Source: Drosophila pseudoobscura
Lineage: Eukaryota > Arthropoda > Insecta > Diptera > Drosophilidae
DNA length: 64,000 nt
Direction: 5' to 3'
Assembly (NCBI RefSeq): GCF_009870125.1
Contig: NC_046680.1
Coordinates: 18,743,501-18,807,500, forward strand
The notes under the pieces were generated by a model. That model had not been told where the DNA came from. It worked only from the letters and a program-made list of their open reading frames with translations, and did not search any database. Shown here piece after piece: positions 26,525-40,293 of the stretch (the stretch's first letter is position 1; every line of letters starts with the position of its first letter). Made by a program: the position numbers and the translations under genes.

Positions 26525-29500
26525 CACTTGCCTGCGTGTGGCTTGCCACCAGGACATTTCATTTGCTTTGGGGGCTCCACGGTAAAGAAGCTTTCAGACG
26601 TCTTAGAATTTTAAATGTAAAATATTCAAGGAAAGAAGCAAAACTACAAGCATACATGGGGTTTTGTGCAAAGATTTATTCTGTGGTCTCCCCATCCGTA
26701 CTCTCCGCTACTCCACACCAACATTCACACAGCACAGCCTTTTATTCAGTTTTCTTTGGCTAATTAAGTGAGCTGCCTAAAAGTATGCAACAAAAGAAGT
26801 TTCATTGAAGCGAGAGGGATGGATGAAAGACTTCTTAGCCCTGTCAACTCGATTGTCGCGCTGAAAGGTACCGCCACTCCACCTCGAATCTCTTCCTAGG
26901 AAGAGCGCTCTTCTTACGCCTTTCTTACACAATTACGCATAAATCCCTTTTACGCGCCAAGCATATTTCACGCTACTTTGCGCCGTGCCATCCGATTCGT
27001 GGGGAAACTTTATGAAAATTTGATTAATCTTATCAAGATGCTCTGGCACTAAGACTGAGAGACTGAGGCTCTGAATGTCACTGAGGCGGGGCAGGGGCAG
27101 TCAATCAAAGGGTTGCCGAGAACCAGTGGGGAAAAATGAATTATCAACAATTTTTGCCGTCGCCTTCAGCCTGAAGTCGATGGCGCTTGCCTTTGTTCTA
27201 ATTGAGTTACAGCCGGGTTGTGGAAAAAGGAGTGTTCGAGCATCTGAGTAAGTGAGTCACTATCGAAGCATACGCAATTTGCGATCCATTCGAACCCACT
27301 TTGTGCAAACCCCCTCCACCCTTTTTGTGAGAAGTCAGAAAGTCAGCTTAGGCTCTGTGGAGCACAATCTATGGGCAATTATGGAGGTTTTCTTCTTTTA
27401 AACATATTCATAAGGTAATTTTGGTCTGGGCTGAGGACCATTGGCTTGATAAGGGCACCGTCCCCGGACATCAATTGATACAAATGCGTATTAGTATATA
27501 TTTTTTATTTGACCAAGTATCGACTTATTTTCGTATTCGAGTCAGAAAGAGGAAGGGGCATGACATCCTTTCAACGTAAGCTGCTTGTATCAATAAAAAT
27601 TCGATTATGCACACACACATACACATGACACTGGACGGACCGGCCCCTTGCAACGATTTATCATTGTGTTGACTTTATCGGGCGAGGCACACAAAAAAGG
27701 AGGCGGGAAGGAGGCAGAGCAAGTAAGCACTCCACTTATAGTTCTGGACGACAACACACACATCACGCATACGCCTAGTTGGGCTGCGGCATATCAGCTT
27801 ATTGCGGAGTGGGGCGGGACAGACAGCCAGACGATCAGGGAAGGGCAGACGCTTCCTTATGGAAGCTTTTTTCATATTTTTATAAATATTGTAAGCACTT
27901 GAGGAGGGGAAATCTGCAGCATTCAAGTAGCTTATCAGTACCGCTTGTGAGCTCTGCAACTGTTTTCCTTTTTTCGACCCCCGGAAGAAGCCTCCCGACT
28001 AAGCGTATCAAGAATCAAAAGCCAAACAAGTCAACAAATTGGCATTTAGAGAGCTCCGTGTTTTTATTGACCCGCAGTGACTCCTTTCTTGTTTGACCTC
28101 ATGAAAGAAGCTGCCCCTTTAGATACTCGTTTTGTTTGTGCCACCAGCGGAATCGACCCTTCTCCCAGCTTAAAGTTTTGGTCACAGGACAGGACTCTGT
28201 GCGGGTAAGACGTAGTCTGACTCAATTGTTTATGTAATTGTTGGTATTAAGTGATTTCTTGTTTATTTCACACTCGGTTACATTTGATCTTAATTGAAAT
28301 TAGAAAGAAGTCCCGCAAAAGCAAAGGATATGATGTGCGCATATTTTTTGGGCAAATAAATTAACTAAAACGTGCCACTGATTTCTTTCTGTCTTCATTA
28401 GGACCAATAAGTGCCATTTTTCCCATCAATCAGCAGTGAATTAAAAGCACTCGCCAGGAATATGCTAATTAAACAGAAAGCAGGCTTATTTCTCTTGTCC
28501 CACGATAAGAATTCTTGGGTAAATAGTAAGAAAAAAACGCGGACTGCGTGGAAATTATAAAGAAAAGTTTAGACATCAAAGCGAAACTTGCACAAAAATT
28601 AAATGAACAGATTAAAAAATGGAAAAAAGAAAAAAAAACAGGCAAACACAAAGGAGACATTGAAATGCATTTGTCAACGGAAAAAAGTTGGTAATTAAAC
28701 AAACACAAAACGGAATATTCAATAACTTTGGGTCGCCCAAGTGGAGTCGGGTAGGAGAGAACATGAAATTTGTGGAAAGCACGAACAACGATAATCGCGT
28801 CTTTGAAATTTTCGTTATTTTTTGTTGCTTCTTTAATGAAACGAAATTGGGAATCACCTAAGCTGGCAAGGGATGGAGAATGAATCCCAAGTTGTGTAAA
28901 ATCCCGTCATTAAAATTATTCGGTTTCCTTCGGCCGATACCCCAGACTTTTGGGCGCCAATGGACCATCCTCAGAAACAGAGACAGCCGCCGGAGTATTC
29001 CTCTAATCCAATAAGCCCCGCCACTGACACCCGTCCGCGGAGTCGGCATTTCCATTTACAATTTTTACCCTTTTTCTGCGGGAAGTACAAATCGAAAAAG
29101 AAACGCATCGTTGGTCTTTCCACTGCCACTGCCACTGCTCTTGGTCCTCGTCCTCGTCCAAGAAACAATCATTATCCTGGCCCAAAACAATAATAACAGT
29201 GGAAGGACAGCGGGGCCGTGGACCACTTAATTAGAAAACGTTTAATGTCTTCTATATATCCCCGTGGCTGGCAACTCTCTCAACCGGAAGCCATTCCGGG
29301 ATTCACTGGCGGTATTTGTATTCGGCTGGTGGCTCTGCTCCCGCTCCCGCTCCTGCTCTTGCAGCCAGTCGCTCCTGCCAACATGGCAGAGTACAGTTGA
29401 GGAGAAAATCTCTAGGACAGTGTAATTTTCCAACTAATTTAGTCAGAGTGCTCAATAGTTGAATTATGTATCTGCTCTGACCACCAACCCCCAATGATAC

Positions 29501-32500
29501 GAAGTGCGGCAACACTTCTCAGTTTACTTTTTATTTCAATTGTAAAAGATCCCCTACTTGAGTCGGTTCCAGGCCCCAATCATCATTTGGTAGCAACATT
29601 TTAATGAAATTAAGGAGCAAAGTTCTCACAAGTTTCATCGATGCAAAATAAAAGAAGCTAGCAGCAAAGGATACTCGATGCCAAAGATAGTTTCTGCACA
29701 AATGAATGCAATTAAGAAAGTTGGATGCAGAGCGGCAAACGTCAAATGGGAAATGGAAAACTGAACTTTCCCGGAGACACCTTAAGCCATTCAATCAGAC
29801 AAAGACCAACCGACCCAGCCCACTCCAAAAGGCGCAGATCATATCGTGGAATCGGAACAGAACAAGCGTGTCAAACCGCAAAAAATGCGACCCATGAATA
29901 TATTAACATCATGACAAAGGGCGAAGAAGCGAGGGAAATGCCGGAAAAACGCGGCAGGAGTGTGAGTGGGAGTGGGTGCAGGGATACAGATACATTAAGT
30001 GGCAACAATGCGACGAAGCGAAAGAAAAATTAAAAGGGTCACTTTACAAGGACTTAAAATACGAAGAAAAGAGCCCAGAAACAACACAAGAGAAATGGGA
30101 TGAAAAGCATGGAAAATAAATTCATATTTGAGACCAGCGAGGGGTTGGTTGTGACTGGAAGCTCTGGGGGATGGCTGATATGTTTGTTGATGATAGCGAC
30201 CTCGCCCGTCCTTGGGTTTCGTCATTGGACACAGATTGTGGAATTCAGGATATTTTGTGTGGGGTGTTTTGGTTGGGTTGGGAAATGTTTACAAAAATAA
30301 TCGCTGAAAAATTAAGTTCCTGAAATTGCTTTTTTTGTTGCTTGTTATTTTAGAATATTAGTATTGTACTGTGGGAAATTAAGTGCCGAAAATAAAGAGA
30401 TTTCTATGAAAAAAAAACATATTCAAGAGACTTTTTCTTAACAGCAATTTCAAGAGATATATCTCAAGATTTGTTATTTCCTTGGAAACAATTCTCCGCC
30501 AAAAAAAGGGGTGAAAACGTCAGATATATTATAGTAAACACAATTAAAAAGGAGGACAAAACGTGATCGAAAGAGGTCAAACCCCGGAGCCAGATTAAGC
30601 TGAGGGCTTAGCATACTTAAGTGGTCACGGGTCTCGGCTCGGAAAAAGCAGAAAAATGGGTATTTTTACCCGGTTAAGCCCGGTATCCTGAGAAGGGAAA
30701 CGGCGATTTCACATCGAAGGAAGGGAACGAAGGGTCTACTCTCTAATTGAGCAAGTGGAAAAAAGCAAGAATTAAAGTCGGAAAAAATATAGAGACAGAG
30801 AGAATATACACGTTTAGTATGAATGTGGGTATGGACAAAGAAATGAAGTGGTTTGGAAGGAGCGGCGGTTTGTTTTCCATTTCTAAGCTTATTTTTCAGA
30901 GCGGCTTTCGGTGAAGTGCCGTAAGATGCAACAGCAACCACGGCGGAAAAAAGGAATCAAAATATAAAAAGCAGAGGAATTAAAAATTTTGAATGGTTGA
31001 TGGGAGAGAGTGGAAAGCCTCCGAAGGAGTAGGACAGAGGACGAGACTGAGGCTGAGTGAACAAAGCGAATGGCAAATGGAAAGCCAAGAGCGGCGACCC
31101 GCAGCGCATAAGGAGAACATTAAAAATGTTGGGCCAATCGTCCTCCAGTCCTCGTCCTCGGCCCTTAATCCTTTTGCCAGTCGCGCTCATTATGCACGCC
31201 CAGTGGCCACCCGGCCCATTTAATGGCCCAAATCCGGAGATGCCAGTGCCCGAACAGCCTTCGGGCCTGTTATTTTTTGATTAATTATGTGCCGAAAGTG
31301 AATGGATTCCTCCATCTGAGCTCCATTCTGCCTGCCGTTACCGGAGTAAGGTAATCTGTGCATTGTCTATTTTGACATTTGCTGGAGAATTTTTCCGTGT
31401 GGGGGGTTGGCCACAACGAGAGTACACCTTGTGTCCACCCACAGCCTACCCTCCCTTCGGTTCATGCTAAATTTATCAAATGCGTAATGAGCGCACGTGA
31501 GCTGCATGCCATGTGCTGTGCTCCACAGGACTCTTCATATTCTTTTCGTCCTTTGTTTTTTTTTTTTGGATCTTTTCACCCAATATTTGCAGGGAAGGAA
31601 CGATGTTCGGCGAGTCGTCGGTCTGTTAATTACAACTTAAATTGACAGCAAAAATTGGACTGGAAAATTGTGGGTTTTTCATGCGGTCGGCATATTAAGC
31701 GCTTACTCTTAGGACAGCCAAAAGGGAGGGGGAGGAGGAGCAGGAGGGAGCAGAGTGGCAGGGGAGCAGAAGCCGGAGTAGACAAATGAAGACTTAAGAC
31801 CTACTTAAGGCCAGAAGCACTCGGGCATAGCATTCAAAACTCCTAAGCTGCCAAAAAGTGTTCCGCAACAAAATCAAGACACAAAAAATGTTCAGGAAAA
31901 ACCAAAAATTAGCTAAGAAGACAGGCTGCGAGGGGTGTGAGCCGAGATGTGATGGGGAAGGGAGGCAGAATCATTTAACCCTAATTTGACACACACGCAG
32001 CCTTGCCAGCGGAGGGGTTATATGTGAGGGGGTTGCGGTGTCAAAGGGCAAGTCGCAAATAAATACATTTACTGCTATCAAGGGTTAAAACGAACACAAC
32101 AAAGGATTCCCTTACGGGCAGTTCAACGAAGTCCAGATGCCCTTAAGATGCTACCTTATAGAATTCATTTATAGATTTACGAAATTGTAGAGCATATGTT
32201 TGTTACTCGAAATTGAATATAGACTTCGATAAAATATAGAAAATTCTAAATAATTGTTCCATAAAAGCGGCGAGATATTCAAATATTATCAGACCTTTAG
32301 AACCCCTGCGGTTATTGTGAGGGAAGTTGTGATTTTCGGGAATTTCCATGGCGAAATCGGAGCAAAGGTTATATTCAATTGGGAAGAAAACACCAAATCC
32401 CAAATACACCAATCCTTTCTCTATGTAAGGGTATGGACGGTAGCGATACTGAAACGTATGTTAAATGCCGTTATGCTATGTGTGAATGCAAGGAAGACAA

Positions 32501-34931
32501 CAATATCAATAAACACTCACCCACTCGCAAACATTCACAATCACGGGAAGGGGGTAAAAGGGTAGATGGGGTGAATGGGGTGGATGGGGTGCCGAGGATG
32601 TAGCGACTGCGGAAACGGAAATCACAACAAAGTGCTGACATGTGCCGCGGTTACTGGCATGCCAGGGCAGAGGAGGGCAAAGCTGAGGCCTTGGGCCTAT
32701 GCGGTTGCCCACACACGTATGTGTAGCCCCGTATCTGTTTCTCTCTGTGCTTTTGTGTGTGTGCATCTGTGGGTTGTGTGGGTGTCAAGTTCCTTTTCAC
32801 GCGCAAATTGAGTGCTTAAGCGGTTTAGTTGGCACGTCTCTCCGGCCCCTCTGTGCGGCGGAAGTTACAACTTCGACGCGAATCTGCCTGGGAATGTGCT
32901 CGCTGTCGCGTTGGTAAGCCGTCTCAGCATTCATCTTTCAGTTTAGTTAAGAGCCAGCAGAGTTGCAGAGTTGCAGACTACGTCTACGACTCCGATTCAG
33001 ATAGAGACTCCTTCATTTCATATCCTGTTGCCTGTTCAGCCGATAAGCAAGTTTTGCAATCGTCTATAATTCATGGCGACTCACTTGATTTGCAAAAGAA
33101 CAAGAACAAGACCGAAGTTATTATTTATTGTCAACGCTTGCGGCTTCCTCATTTTCCACTTGTGGACTGGTGTACCACAGCGATAAGGGGAAGGAAATGG
33201 AGAAGAACGAACGCGCATCATTTGCATACGTTTTGCCCGGAAATAAAATCGCAAACCGAAATAACGAACGCGTGCCACCGACATAAAGAAGGAGCAGCCC
33301 AGAGTGTGCGATTTTCCAAGCGCTTTTCCCCGCAGCATACTTACGGGCGAGGGTGTGCAGGCGCAGGCCACGGCCACGGCCAAAACAACAACAAGAATAC
33401 CAAAGATAAAGATGCCACATTGTGTCTCTGGGTCTCCGGCTCTTATTTGCTGTTATTTATGCTGAGCCCTTGTGGTGTATCATGCTGCATGCTGTATGGT
33501 ATATGGAAATCCCCCCAAGTGCCGCGGTCACATTTGCTCCTGGTATTCCTTTTTGCAGCTGGTGTTGGGAAAATGGAAAATAATAATAAAAAATAATAAT
33601 AATAAACATGTTTGGGCTGCCATTTTATTGCCGCTCAATTGATATCATGAAATGAGGCCTTTGATTTTTATTGCCCTGCCAGAACATATGATGTCACACG
33701 AGAACTCGTCCATATGCATATTCCGCGGAGATGTCCCGGGATTATTTGTAAGCTCAATGGCTCGACTGTGAATACTAGTGCTTGTATTTGTACACGTACT
33801 CCCTGCTCCCTGCTGGCAGTACATATGTGGTCGCTTGTAATTGCAATTTGAATTCAATTTGATGGAGAAGAGACAGCTTTGGCGCAATCATAATACATAC
33901 ATATGTGGTGCTGGAGAGCTTATCGTTTACGATCTGGGACAGAGAGCAAAGCTTTTTACGAAACCCGATACGACAGACAGAGGGGGCTGATTGATAACCG
34001 CAGGCCCCAAAGGGAGGCAGTGCACCCTTGGGAGTGAATCTATAATACCCATTCGACATATTCTAGCCACAAATTGGAAACTGTTCAGTGAAAGCTTCCT
34101 CATTGATTAGGGGGTTTCAATGGAACACCACAAAAACTTTTCTCTGAAAAATTCTGTCTTTAAGCCGAATGAATCAAAGAGTCCTCTGTGACTACTCTAG
34201 AACCTGCTCTTCTAGAGATTCACGTTCATTCATCTGGCGCTTCGTGAGTACCCAATTTAATAGAGCATCTCATTAGCTCATTGATATATACTAACTACCT
34301 TAGCTACTCGGACTGGGAATTGGTGTCAGTGACACAGACACAAACACAAAGAGAGAAAATCAGAAGCCCGAGCCAGAGCCGAGTTTTCTGAGTGAAGGTT
34401 CGGCTCCCAGAAGCCGCTCGAAGCCAAGACGAGAGTCTAGAGGGAAATACAGATGAGAATGAGCATGGGTATGGGAATAGGAATAGGCAGGGGATGCGGA
34501 TGGGGATGGCAATGAGAATGAGAGTGATCATCTTCCTGAGATGAGTGAGTAACTGGCCGAGCACTCACAACGTGCCACATTTAGATTAGTTTAGTTCGTT
34601 TACGATCTTGTTTGCGTTGGGTTCGTCTCTGGAACAGTCGTACGTGTGATCCGAAACCACGAGTAAAATAAAACCAATCAAAAGTATATAAATACCTATA
34701 TATTACTATAGTAAGTGATTCAAGTGAAAATTAATCCCAAGCATTGCCGAAAATATTTCGAGGAAATGGCGGAAAACCCGTAGCTAAAGCCCGTGTAAAG
34801 AAGCGAACAAGATACCCATTTAAATATTTATCAAGAACGGCACAATCAAGATAAAGTTCAAGTGATAAGCTGCGCATAAATTTAAATATGCTAAGTGAAT
34901 TGTGGCGGCACATAAGCCACACACACCACAT

Positions 34932-34965
34932 ACACACACCCACACACACACACACACACACACAC
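34932..34965. repeat. CA dinucleotide microsatellite
   Basis: A CA run of about 16 units with one CC interruption, 1.1 kb upstream of the first OATP. Confidence 0.95.
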
Positions 34966-36099
34966 TATCGCTCTGAGTCGCCACATATTAAATAATAGAA
35001 CTCATGTTGAGATTGACTCGGGGGCTGCGACCCATTCTCTCTAAGTCTCCGCTACGCATTCTCATTCCACCGAATGGCATGAAGAAAATCCAAGACGAGA
35101 ATAGAATGAAAATAATGAACAAAATAAGGCGGGCTTTACTTCTGCGAACTGGATGAACAACTCGTATATACATATGTATATAAACTAACTAATTTGTCAT
35201 TGCCAGAGTGATAACAAGCCATTACCATTGATAGCATAGCCAGTTTTAAGCCGAAACTAAAACAATGATTATACGAAAATAGTATCTCCGACCTCAAATG
35301 TTTGTCCAGCTCTCTTCCAGGGGTTGGGCTTTTCACCCAGAGGCGTGTCGGAGAGGATTGACGTGTTCATCAATGCGCTCTCCTACGGAGTGGGTACACA
35401 GCCGACCGCCCGCTGTGTCTGAAAATCCCGCCGTCTCATCCGGATCTTATCACACACTTTGGCAATCTATTTTATACTTTTAATACGAAACTCGCAAACA
35501 AATTGTAAATTTTTCAGGCATCAACAGAAGCAGGCGCAGCAGCCGCAGCAGCAGCACCAGCAGAGCAGCAGCAATGAAAGGGGAGGACGGTGGATGCGCT
35601 CATGTCTCGAAAATTATCCAAGATTAGAGCTATGGAGCAGTGATAGCTCGGTTTGAGATAATATTTTATTCGACAATATTATACGCGGCATAGCGGCGGC
35701 ATCTTCCGAGATCTGGTGATAGACAGCTACGGGAGAAGAGATAAACGACGTCAGCTTTTTGAGCAGAGAGTGGGATTCGCACGGATCCAGCCGCCTGAAG
35801 ATCCAGTTAAGATCAGCGCTGTCCCAGCAGATCATGTCACTTCGTTCGCGGACCTCCAATCATTAGGTTGTTCTCGCCCGGTTCTCATACCCACTACGTA
35901 TGTAATTGCCAGTGAAAGATCTGGCGAAAATTAAGAAAAACTGTGGTCAATTACTGAAATACAGCGCCGGCACGTGTGCATGAGTGTGTGAGTGTCAGTA
36001 TCCAGAAGCAGTACCGGAAGCGGCCCATGTGCCAAGCAAGATCGGAATCGAGATCGAGACTCAGTGAAGACTCAGCCGAGCGAAAGCCAATTAATTACG

Positions 36100-39000
36100 A
36101 TGGTGCAGGGCGAGAATCCCCACAGTGCCGAGCCGGAGGAGGAGGAGCACGAGCTGGAGAGCAACTCGACAGATTCGCCACGCGACCGGGCGAACGATGA
36201 GGCTGATGTGGAGGCCAGGCTCCTGGACAACGGCACGAATCACAGCAAGGCCAAAGTGCCTGTTGGCGAGGACGAAGAGGCCAGGACGACTCCTAAACCG
36301 TCCAAAACCAAGAAGAAGAAACAGAAATCGGAGCAGGACCGCCTCATGACCGAGGAGATCAACCGACTGCTGAACGAGACGCCGCTGGAGAAGAGTGTGA
36401 CCTGCGGTTTCTGGATATTCAAGGGACAGTTCTATCAGCGGTGGGTGGATCTATTTACACTCCTTTGGGGTATTCCCTGCTCATACTGTTTTTCTATCAG
36501 ATTTGCCAATCAGACAGCGTATGTGCTCCTCTACGGCATCGTAGGGTGCGTCTTCTCAATGACGTACGCCTACTTCAATGGCACGATCACCACCATCGAA
36601 AAGCGCTTCAAGATCCCCTCAAAGAACACCGGCATCATTTCGGTGGGCAATGACATCAGCCAGACCCTGGTATCCGCCGTCTTGGCATACTATGCGGGCA
36701 AGGGACATCGGCCTCGCTGGATAGGATTCGGTAAGAGCAGCATTCCGATGGATTTCTATCGATTCCATTACAGCTTATCGGCTACTCCCCCAGGTCTCCT
36801 CACCATTGTCCTGTTCTGCGTGCTGACCACCACACCACACTTCCTGTACGGCCCCGGCGAGGACGCCCTGGCCCTTACATCGGAGTTCGGGGGCATGCCC
36901 GATGAGAACGCAACTATGGAGGCCATCGAGGAGCAGCGCTCGAAGACGCTCTGTCGCCTGAATGGCGGCGGCCCCGAGTGCGAGGGTGGCGAGGGAAACT
37001 TTGCCCCCCAACTGCTGCTCTTCGTGGCCCAGTTCATATCCGGTATCGGCGGTTCCCTGTACTATACCCTCGGTGTCTCCTACATGGACGACAACACGAA
37101 GAAGTCCAAAACTCCGGCGCTGCTGAGTAAGTACAGCAAAAAACCGGTTTAAACCGAGTCGACACCAGTCCATAAAAACCCTCAGGCATGCCAAGTGGTT
37201 AATCAGCTCAGTATCTCAGTATCTCACCTGCCATAATATATTGTGTGCTCTCAGATAAGTGGGGAAAATACTTCGCGGGGGTGTGGTGCGAATTACTTGG
37301 TAGTTCTGGATGACCATTGGACTGCTGATTAAAAATCAGTTTCTTAAATTTTCGGGATCAACTGGGACGACTTTCTGAAAGAAGACTTTCTCAACTAGAG
37401 AATCTCAATCCTAAGTAGATCGATCAGATTTTTTCTAAAAGAGATGTTGATTTGTGGATATTTCTCCTTTCCAGTTATGAATTCTCGGCTATCATTAATA
37501 TTTTTCAATTCTTCCCAAGGTCTCTCGTATTTCCTTCGCATGCTGGGTCCCGCTATCGGCTATGCCCTGGCCTCCTTCTGTCTGCGGCTGTACATCGCCC
37601 CCCAGTTGCATCCGGTGATCAACAACAAGGATCCTCGCTGGCTGGGAGCCTGGTGGCTGGGCTGGCTGGTCATGGGCGGCTTGCTTGCCTTCTCTGGAGT
37701 TTTTCTGTCGATGTTTCCCAAGGAGCTGCCGCGAGCGTTGGCCCGTCGCAAGGTTGAGGAGAATCGGAGGCGCGAGAAGGAGAGACTGTCGCTGAAGAAT
37801 AAGGATTCCTCGGAGAAGGAGAGGCTGACCGCCGAATTAGACCAGATGTCCGCCGTCGAGCCGAAAGCCTCGTTCAAGGACATGCTGAAGACCTTCAGGC
37901 GCCTGACCACCAACAAGACGTACATGTGCAACACACTGTCGACCATCTTCTACTTGGTCGGTTACACCCCGTACTGGATTTTCACCCCGAAGTACATCGA
38001 GGTTCAGTACAGGCAGTCGGCGGCCACATCCTCAATGGTCACTGGCACCGTGGCCCTGGCATTCTCAGCCGTTGGGGTTCTGCTCTCTGGTTTTATCATC
38101 TCCCGCTATAAGCCCAGGGCCCGCTATATGGCTGCCTGGAATGTGATATGTGGCTTTCTCACGATGGCAGGCATCCTGGCCTACGCCTTCATCGGATGTC
38201 CCGGCAATGAGAGCTCAGTGATTGTCAACATCCACGACAGTGCGCTTAGCGGCAACGCATCCACCTGCAACTCGGCCTGTTCCTGCGACTACGTTCGGTA
38301 CTCGCCCGTTTGCGGGGAGAATAACATGACCTACATCTCCGCCTGTCACGCGGGCTGCAAGGGTCAACACATCAACTCTGATGGCAGAAAGGTAAGTGGA
38401 GGATGCACTCTTGCACCGGGCTAAATTAAACCTGTTCAACCCTTACAGATATTTTACGATTGCTCCTGCATTCCTGGTGATGAATGGGGCAACTCCACCG
38501 CTCAGTTCAAACGGATTACAAGCCTCGACCTCAGCCTTGAGAATGCCACACTGGACACCTCGAGTCTCTCCCATTTGGAGGTAGGTACCTTTTTATGCAT
38601 GTCTCAAAAGCGCGTTTAAATAATGTTCTGTCCCATTCAGAGTGTGGCAAGCGGACAAGCTATGCCCGGATCCTGTCCCGTCAACTGCTGGACGCAATTC
38701 GTGTCGTTCCTGGCGGTGATGTGTTGCCTGAAATTCATTGGAGCCAGTGGCAGAGCATCCAATTTCCTGGTATCCGTGCGCTGTGTGCCCGAGAAGGATA
38801 AGACGGCTGCCATGGGCTTCGGTATGACCATGTGCTCCATGCTGGCCTTCATTCCCAGCCCCATCTTTTTTGGCTGGGTCTTCGATCGCGTGTGCTTGGT
38901 TTGGGGCAAGACCTGCACAAACAAAGGCAACTGCTGGCTTTACGATCCGCTGTCCATGAGGTGAGGATACTCAGCCTCCATTCAAGCAATGGAATACCTT

Positions 39001-39205
39001 GAAATGGCTAATATTCTATGGTCTTTACAGGTACACACTGAACTTTACCGCTGCTGTGTTCATTGGCATCGGTTCTGTGTTTGATCTGGGAGTCTGGTAT
39101 TATGCCAAGGACCTGAAAATCTTTGACGAGGAGGTCAAGGAGGTCGAAATGCAGATTGTCCAGCACGAGGAGGAGGCCAACAACGAGAAGAATACAGAGA
39201 TCTAG
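36100..39205 (+). CDS. Oatp58D: Organic anion transporter polypeptide, first of three tandem copies (800 aa)
   Basis: Seven exons: 36100-36440, 36501-36730, 36794-37126, 37520-38391, 38449-38580, 38641-38960 and 39031-39205; they sum to 801 codons with the stop. The product is an OATP/SLCO-family 12-TM sodium-independent organic anion exchanger of the plasma membrane. It has the family signature DPRWLGAWWLGWL (residues about 339-352) and a Kazal-like Cys-rich extracellular loop (about 551-605, including CNSACSCDY and SPVCGENN). The cytosolic N-terminus of about 100 residues is acidic and then Lys-rich (KTKKKKQK), longer than in its two neighbours. I chose the ATG at 36100 because it precedes the conserved CGFW segment by the usual acidic tail; an upstream in-frame GTG at 35992 is unlikely. 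Introns 1 and 2 (60 and 63 nt) are stop-free and in frame; they are called as introns because the paralogues splice at the same codons. Introns 4 and 5 are not shared with the neighbours. The cluster is D. melanogaster Oatp58Da/b/c; I cannot assign the letter. Confidence 0.93.
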
Positions 39206-39303
39206 GTTTAAGTTTACATTACTCTTAAGAAAAAGCTGTATGAGTGAATATTTTTGGTGTCTATATCAATGTGTGATTTCTCCAAAGAGCCCTGTATAAT
39301 ATT

Positions 39304-39309
39304 AATAAA
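39304..39309 (+). terminator. Poly(A) signal of the first OATP gene
   Basis: AATAAA lies 99 nt after the stop codon, giving a short 3' UTR. Confidence 0.7.
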
Positions 39310-39620
39310 GCGTATTTTAACTGGTGATCGATGATTTCTTTACAATTCAACTCAATTAATGGTGAGCATGAGAATAACTAAAACTATGTAAGTAGGAATT
39401 AATATCCTCTAACGCTTATTTATTACACCCGGCACTCAAAGACTATAGGAGTCCTGTGATATCATGTGATATACGAAATAAAGTTGGTTTCCAAATGTTG
39501 CAATTTCCCCTAACGGTATACACGAAGTCAAAGAATTGCCATAAGAATCCCACATGTGTATGTACATGTTGATATGCAAGCGAAAGAACAATATTAAGCA
39601 GCTCCAATTTAAGGAAAAGT

Positions 39621-39698
39621 TTCCATTTACTAGTTATTGTCGGATGTAACATCCTAGTGGAACATTCACGAATTCCATTTACTACTTATTGTCGGATG
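39621..39698. repeat. 26-bp direct repeat pair, 52-bp period
   Basis: The 26-mers at 39621-39646 and 39673-39698 differ at a single base. The intervening 26 bp are unrelated. They look like a small local duplication in the intergenic spacer. Confidence 0.85.
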
Positions 39699-40257
39699 CC
39701 CTGCTATTGAATAAATGATTAAATTATCAACATTTGGAGTAGCCTCAATATTTGCAGCAGCGACTGTTCCAGCAGACGCAGCTATGTTAACTTGAGGAAG
39801 GTCCGATGCTTTCGAATCCAAACAGGTGTACGATAAGCCGTACGATAAGGTTAGCGCCGTAAGTTTTGGCAAAGGCAACAACAAAAATAAAGAGAGCGCG
39901 ACCGGGCTAGAACAAAGAATATAAACTCTTGTCGTGATACGGTAAAAATTGAAAAGAGTATGACAGAAGTCAAACAATATCAATCTTGGCGTTCTATATT
40001 GCTACCCGCCACAGAACCGTTTTTGCCTGCACCTTGTTACATCTAAGTAATTTTACAGTCTTTAGCTAGAATGAGAGCTGCCAACTGATAGTCTGTTATA
40101 GTCTGTTTGGGGAGAGGAAAAACTTGTTGTTGACAAGCGTATTGTATATTGTAAAATTCTGACCAACAAAAATGATATTACCACTTAAGCTGTCTACTAT
40201 AATTTTGCTATCTGGAAGCTTTTTAATCGCACAGGCACTCTGCGCCTGAGTTGTGGT

Positions 40258-40268
40258 TCAGTATAAAA
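40258..40268 (+). promoter_or_regulatory. Candidate core promoter of OATP copy 2 (Inr and TATA overlap)
   Basis: TCAGTA (40258-40263) matches the Drosophila initiator and would give a leader of about 34 nt. The overlapping TATAAAA (40262-40268) would instead place transcription start at the ATG itself, a near-leaderless mRNA. Only one of the two can be the working element. Confidence 0.35.
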
Positions 40269-40293
40269 GATTAGTTCGACGGGAGCGATCGAA

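Larger units (their letters stand above)
18481..36099. other. Large gene-poor intergenic region
   Basis: About 17.6 kb separates the left gene's leader from the first OATP. I found no exon with both splice signals and protein-like composition on either strand. It holds CT-rich blocks (18890-18915), a GACA/GGGACA run (24825-24900), a GT microsatellite (26498-26524), a CA microsatellite (34932-34965) and a CAG-rich block (35527-35573). Two open frames are long (22589-23206 and 32829-33596) but unconvincing. The last few hundred bases before 36100 probably hold the leader of the first OATP: a possible acceptor (TTTTTCAG) ends at 35517. Confidence 0.5.
39206..40293. other. Intergenic spacer between OATP copies 1 and 2
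   Basis: This 1.1 kb spacer holds the 3' UTR of copy 1 and a 26-bp direct repeat pair (39621-39646 and 39673-39698). A minus-strand open frame (39666-39983) has a hydrophobic stretch but no ATG. The promoter of copy 2 should be in the last 100 bp. No other gene is recognised. Confidence 0.6.

Noticed and set aside
32829-33596. 255-codon plus-strand open frame
   Set aside because: Its start is TTG with no early ATG, the translation is not protein-like (mixed charged and repeat segments), and no splice sites or domain support it.
35992-36099. Upstream in-frame extension of OATP copy 1
   Set aside because: The extension starts at GTG and is Arg/Ser-rich without similarity to the paralogues; the ATG at 36100 is preferred.
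39666-39983. Minus-strand frame with a hydrophobic stretch between OATP copies
   Set aside because: It has no ATG (the start is TTG), and the end runs into the 26-bp direct repeat.
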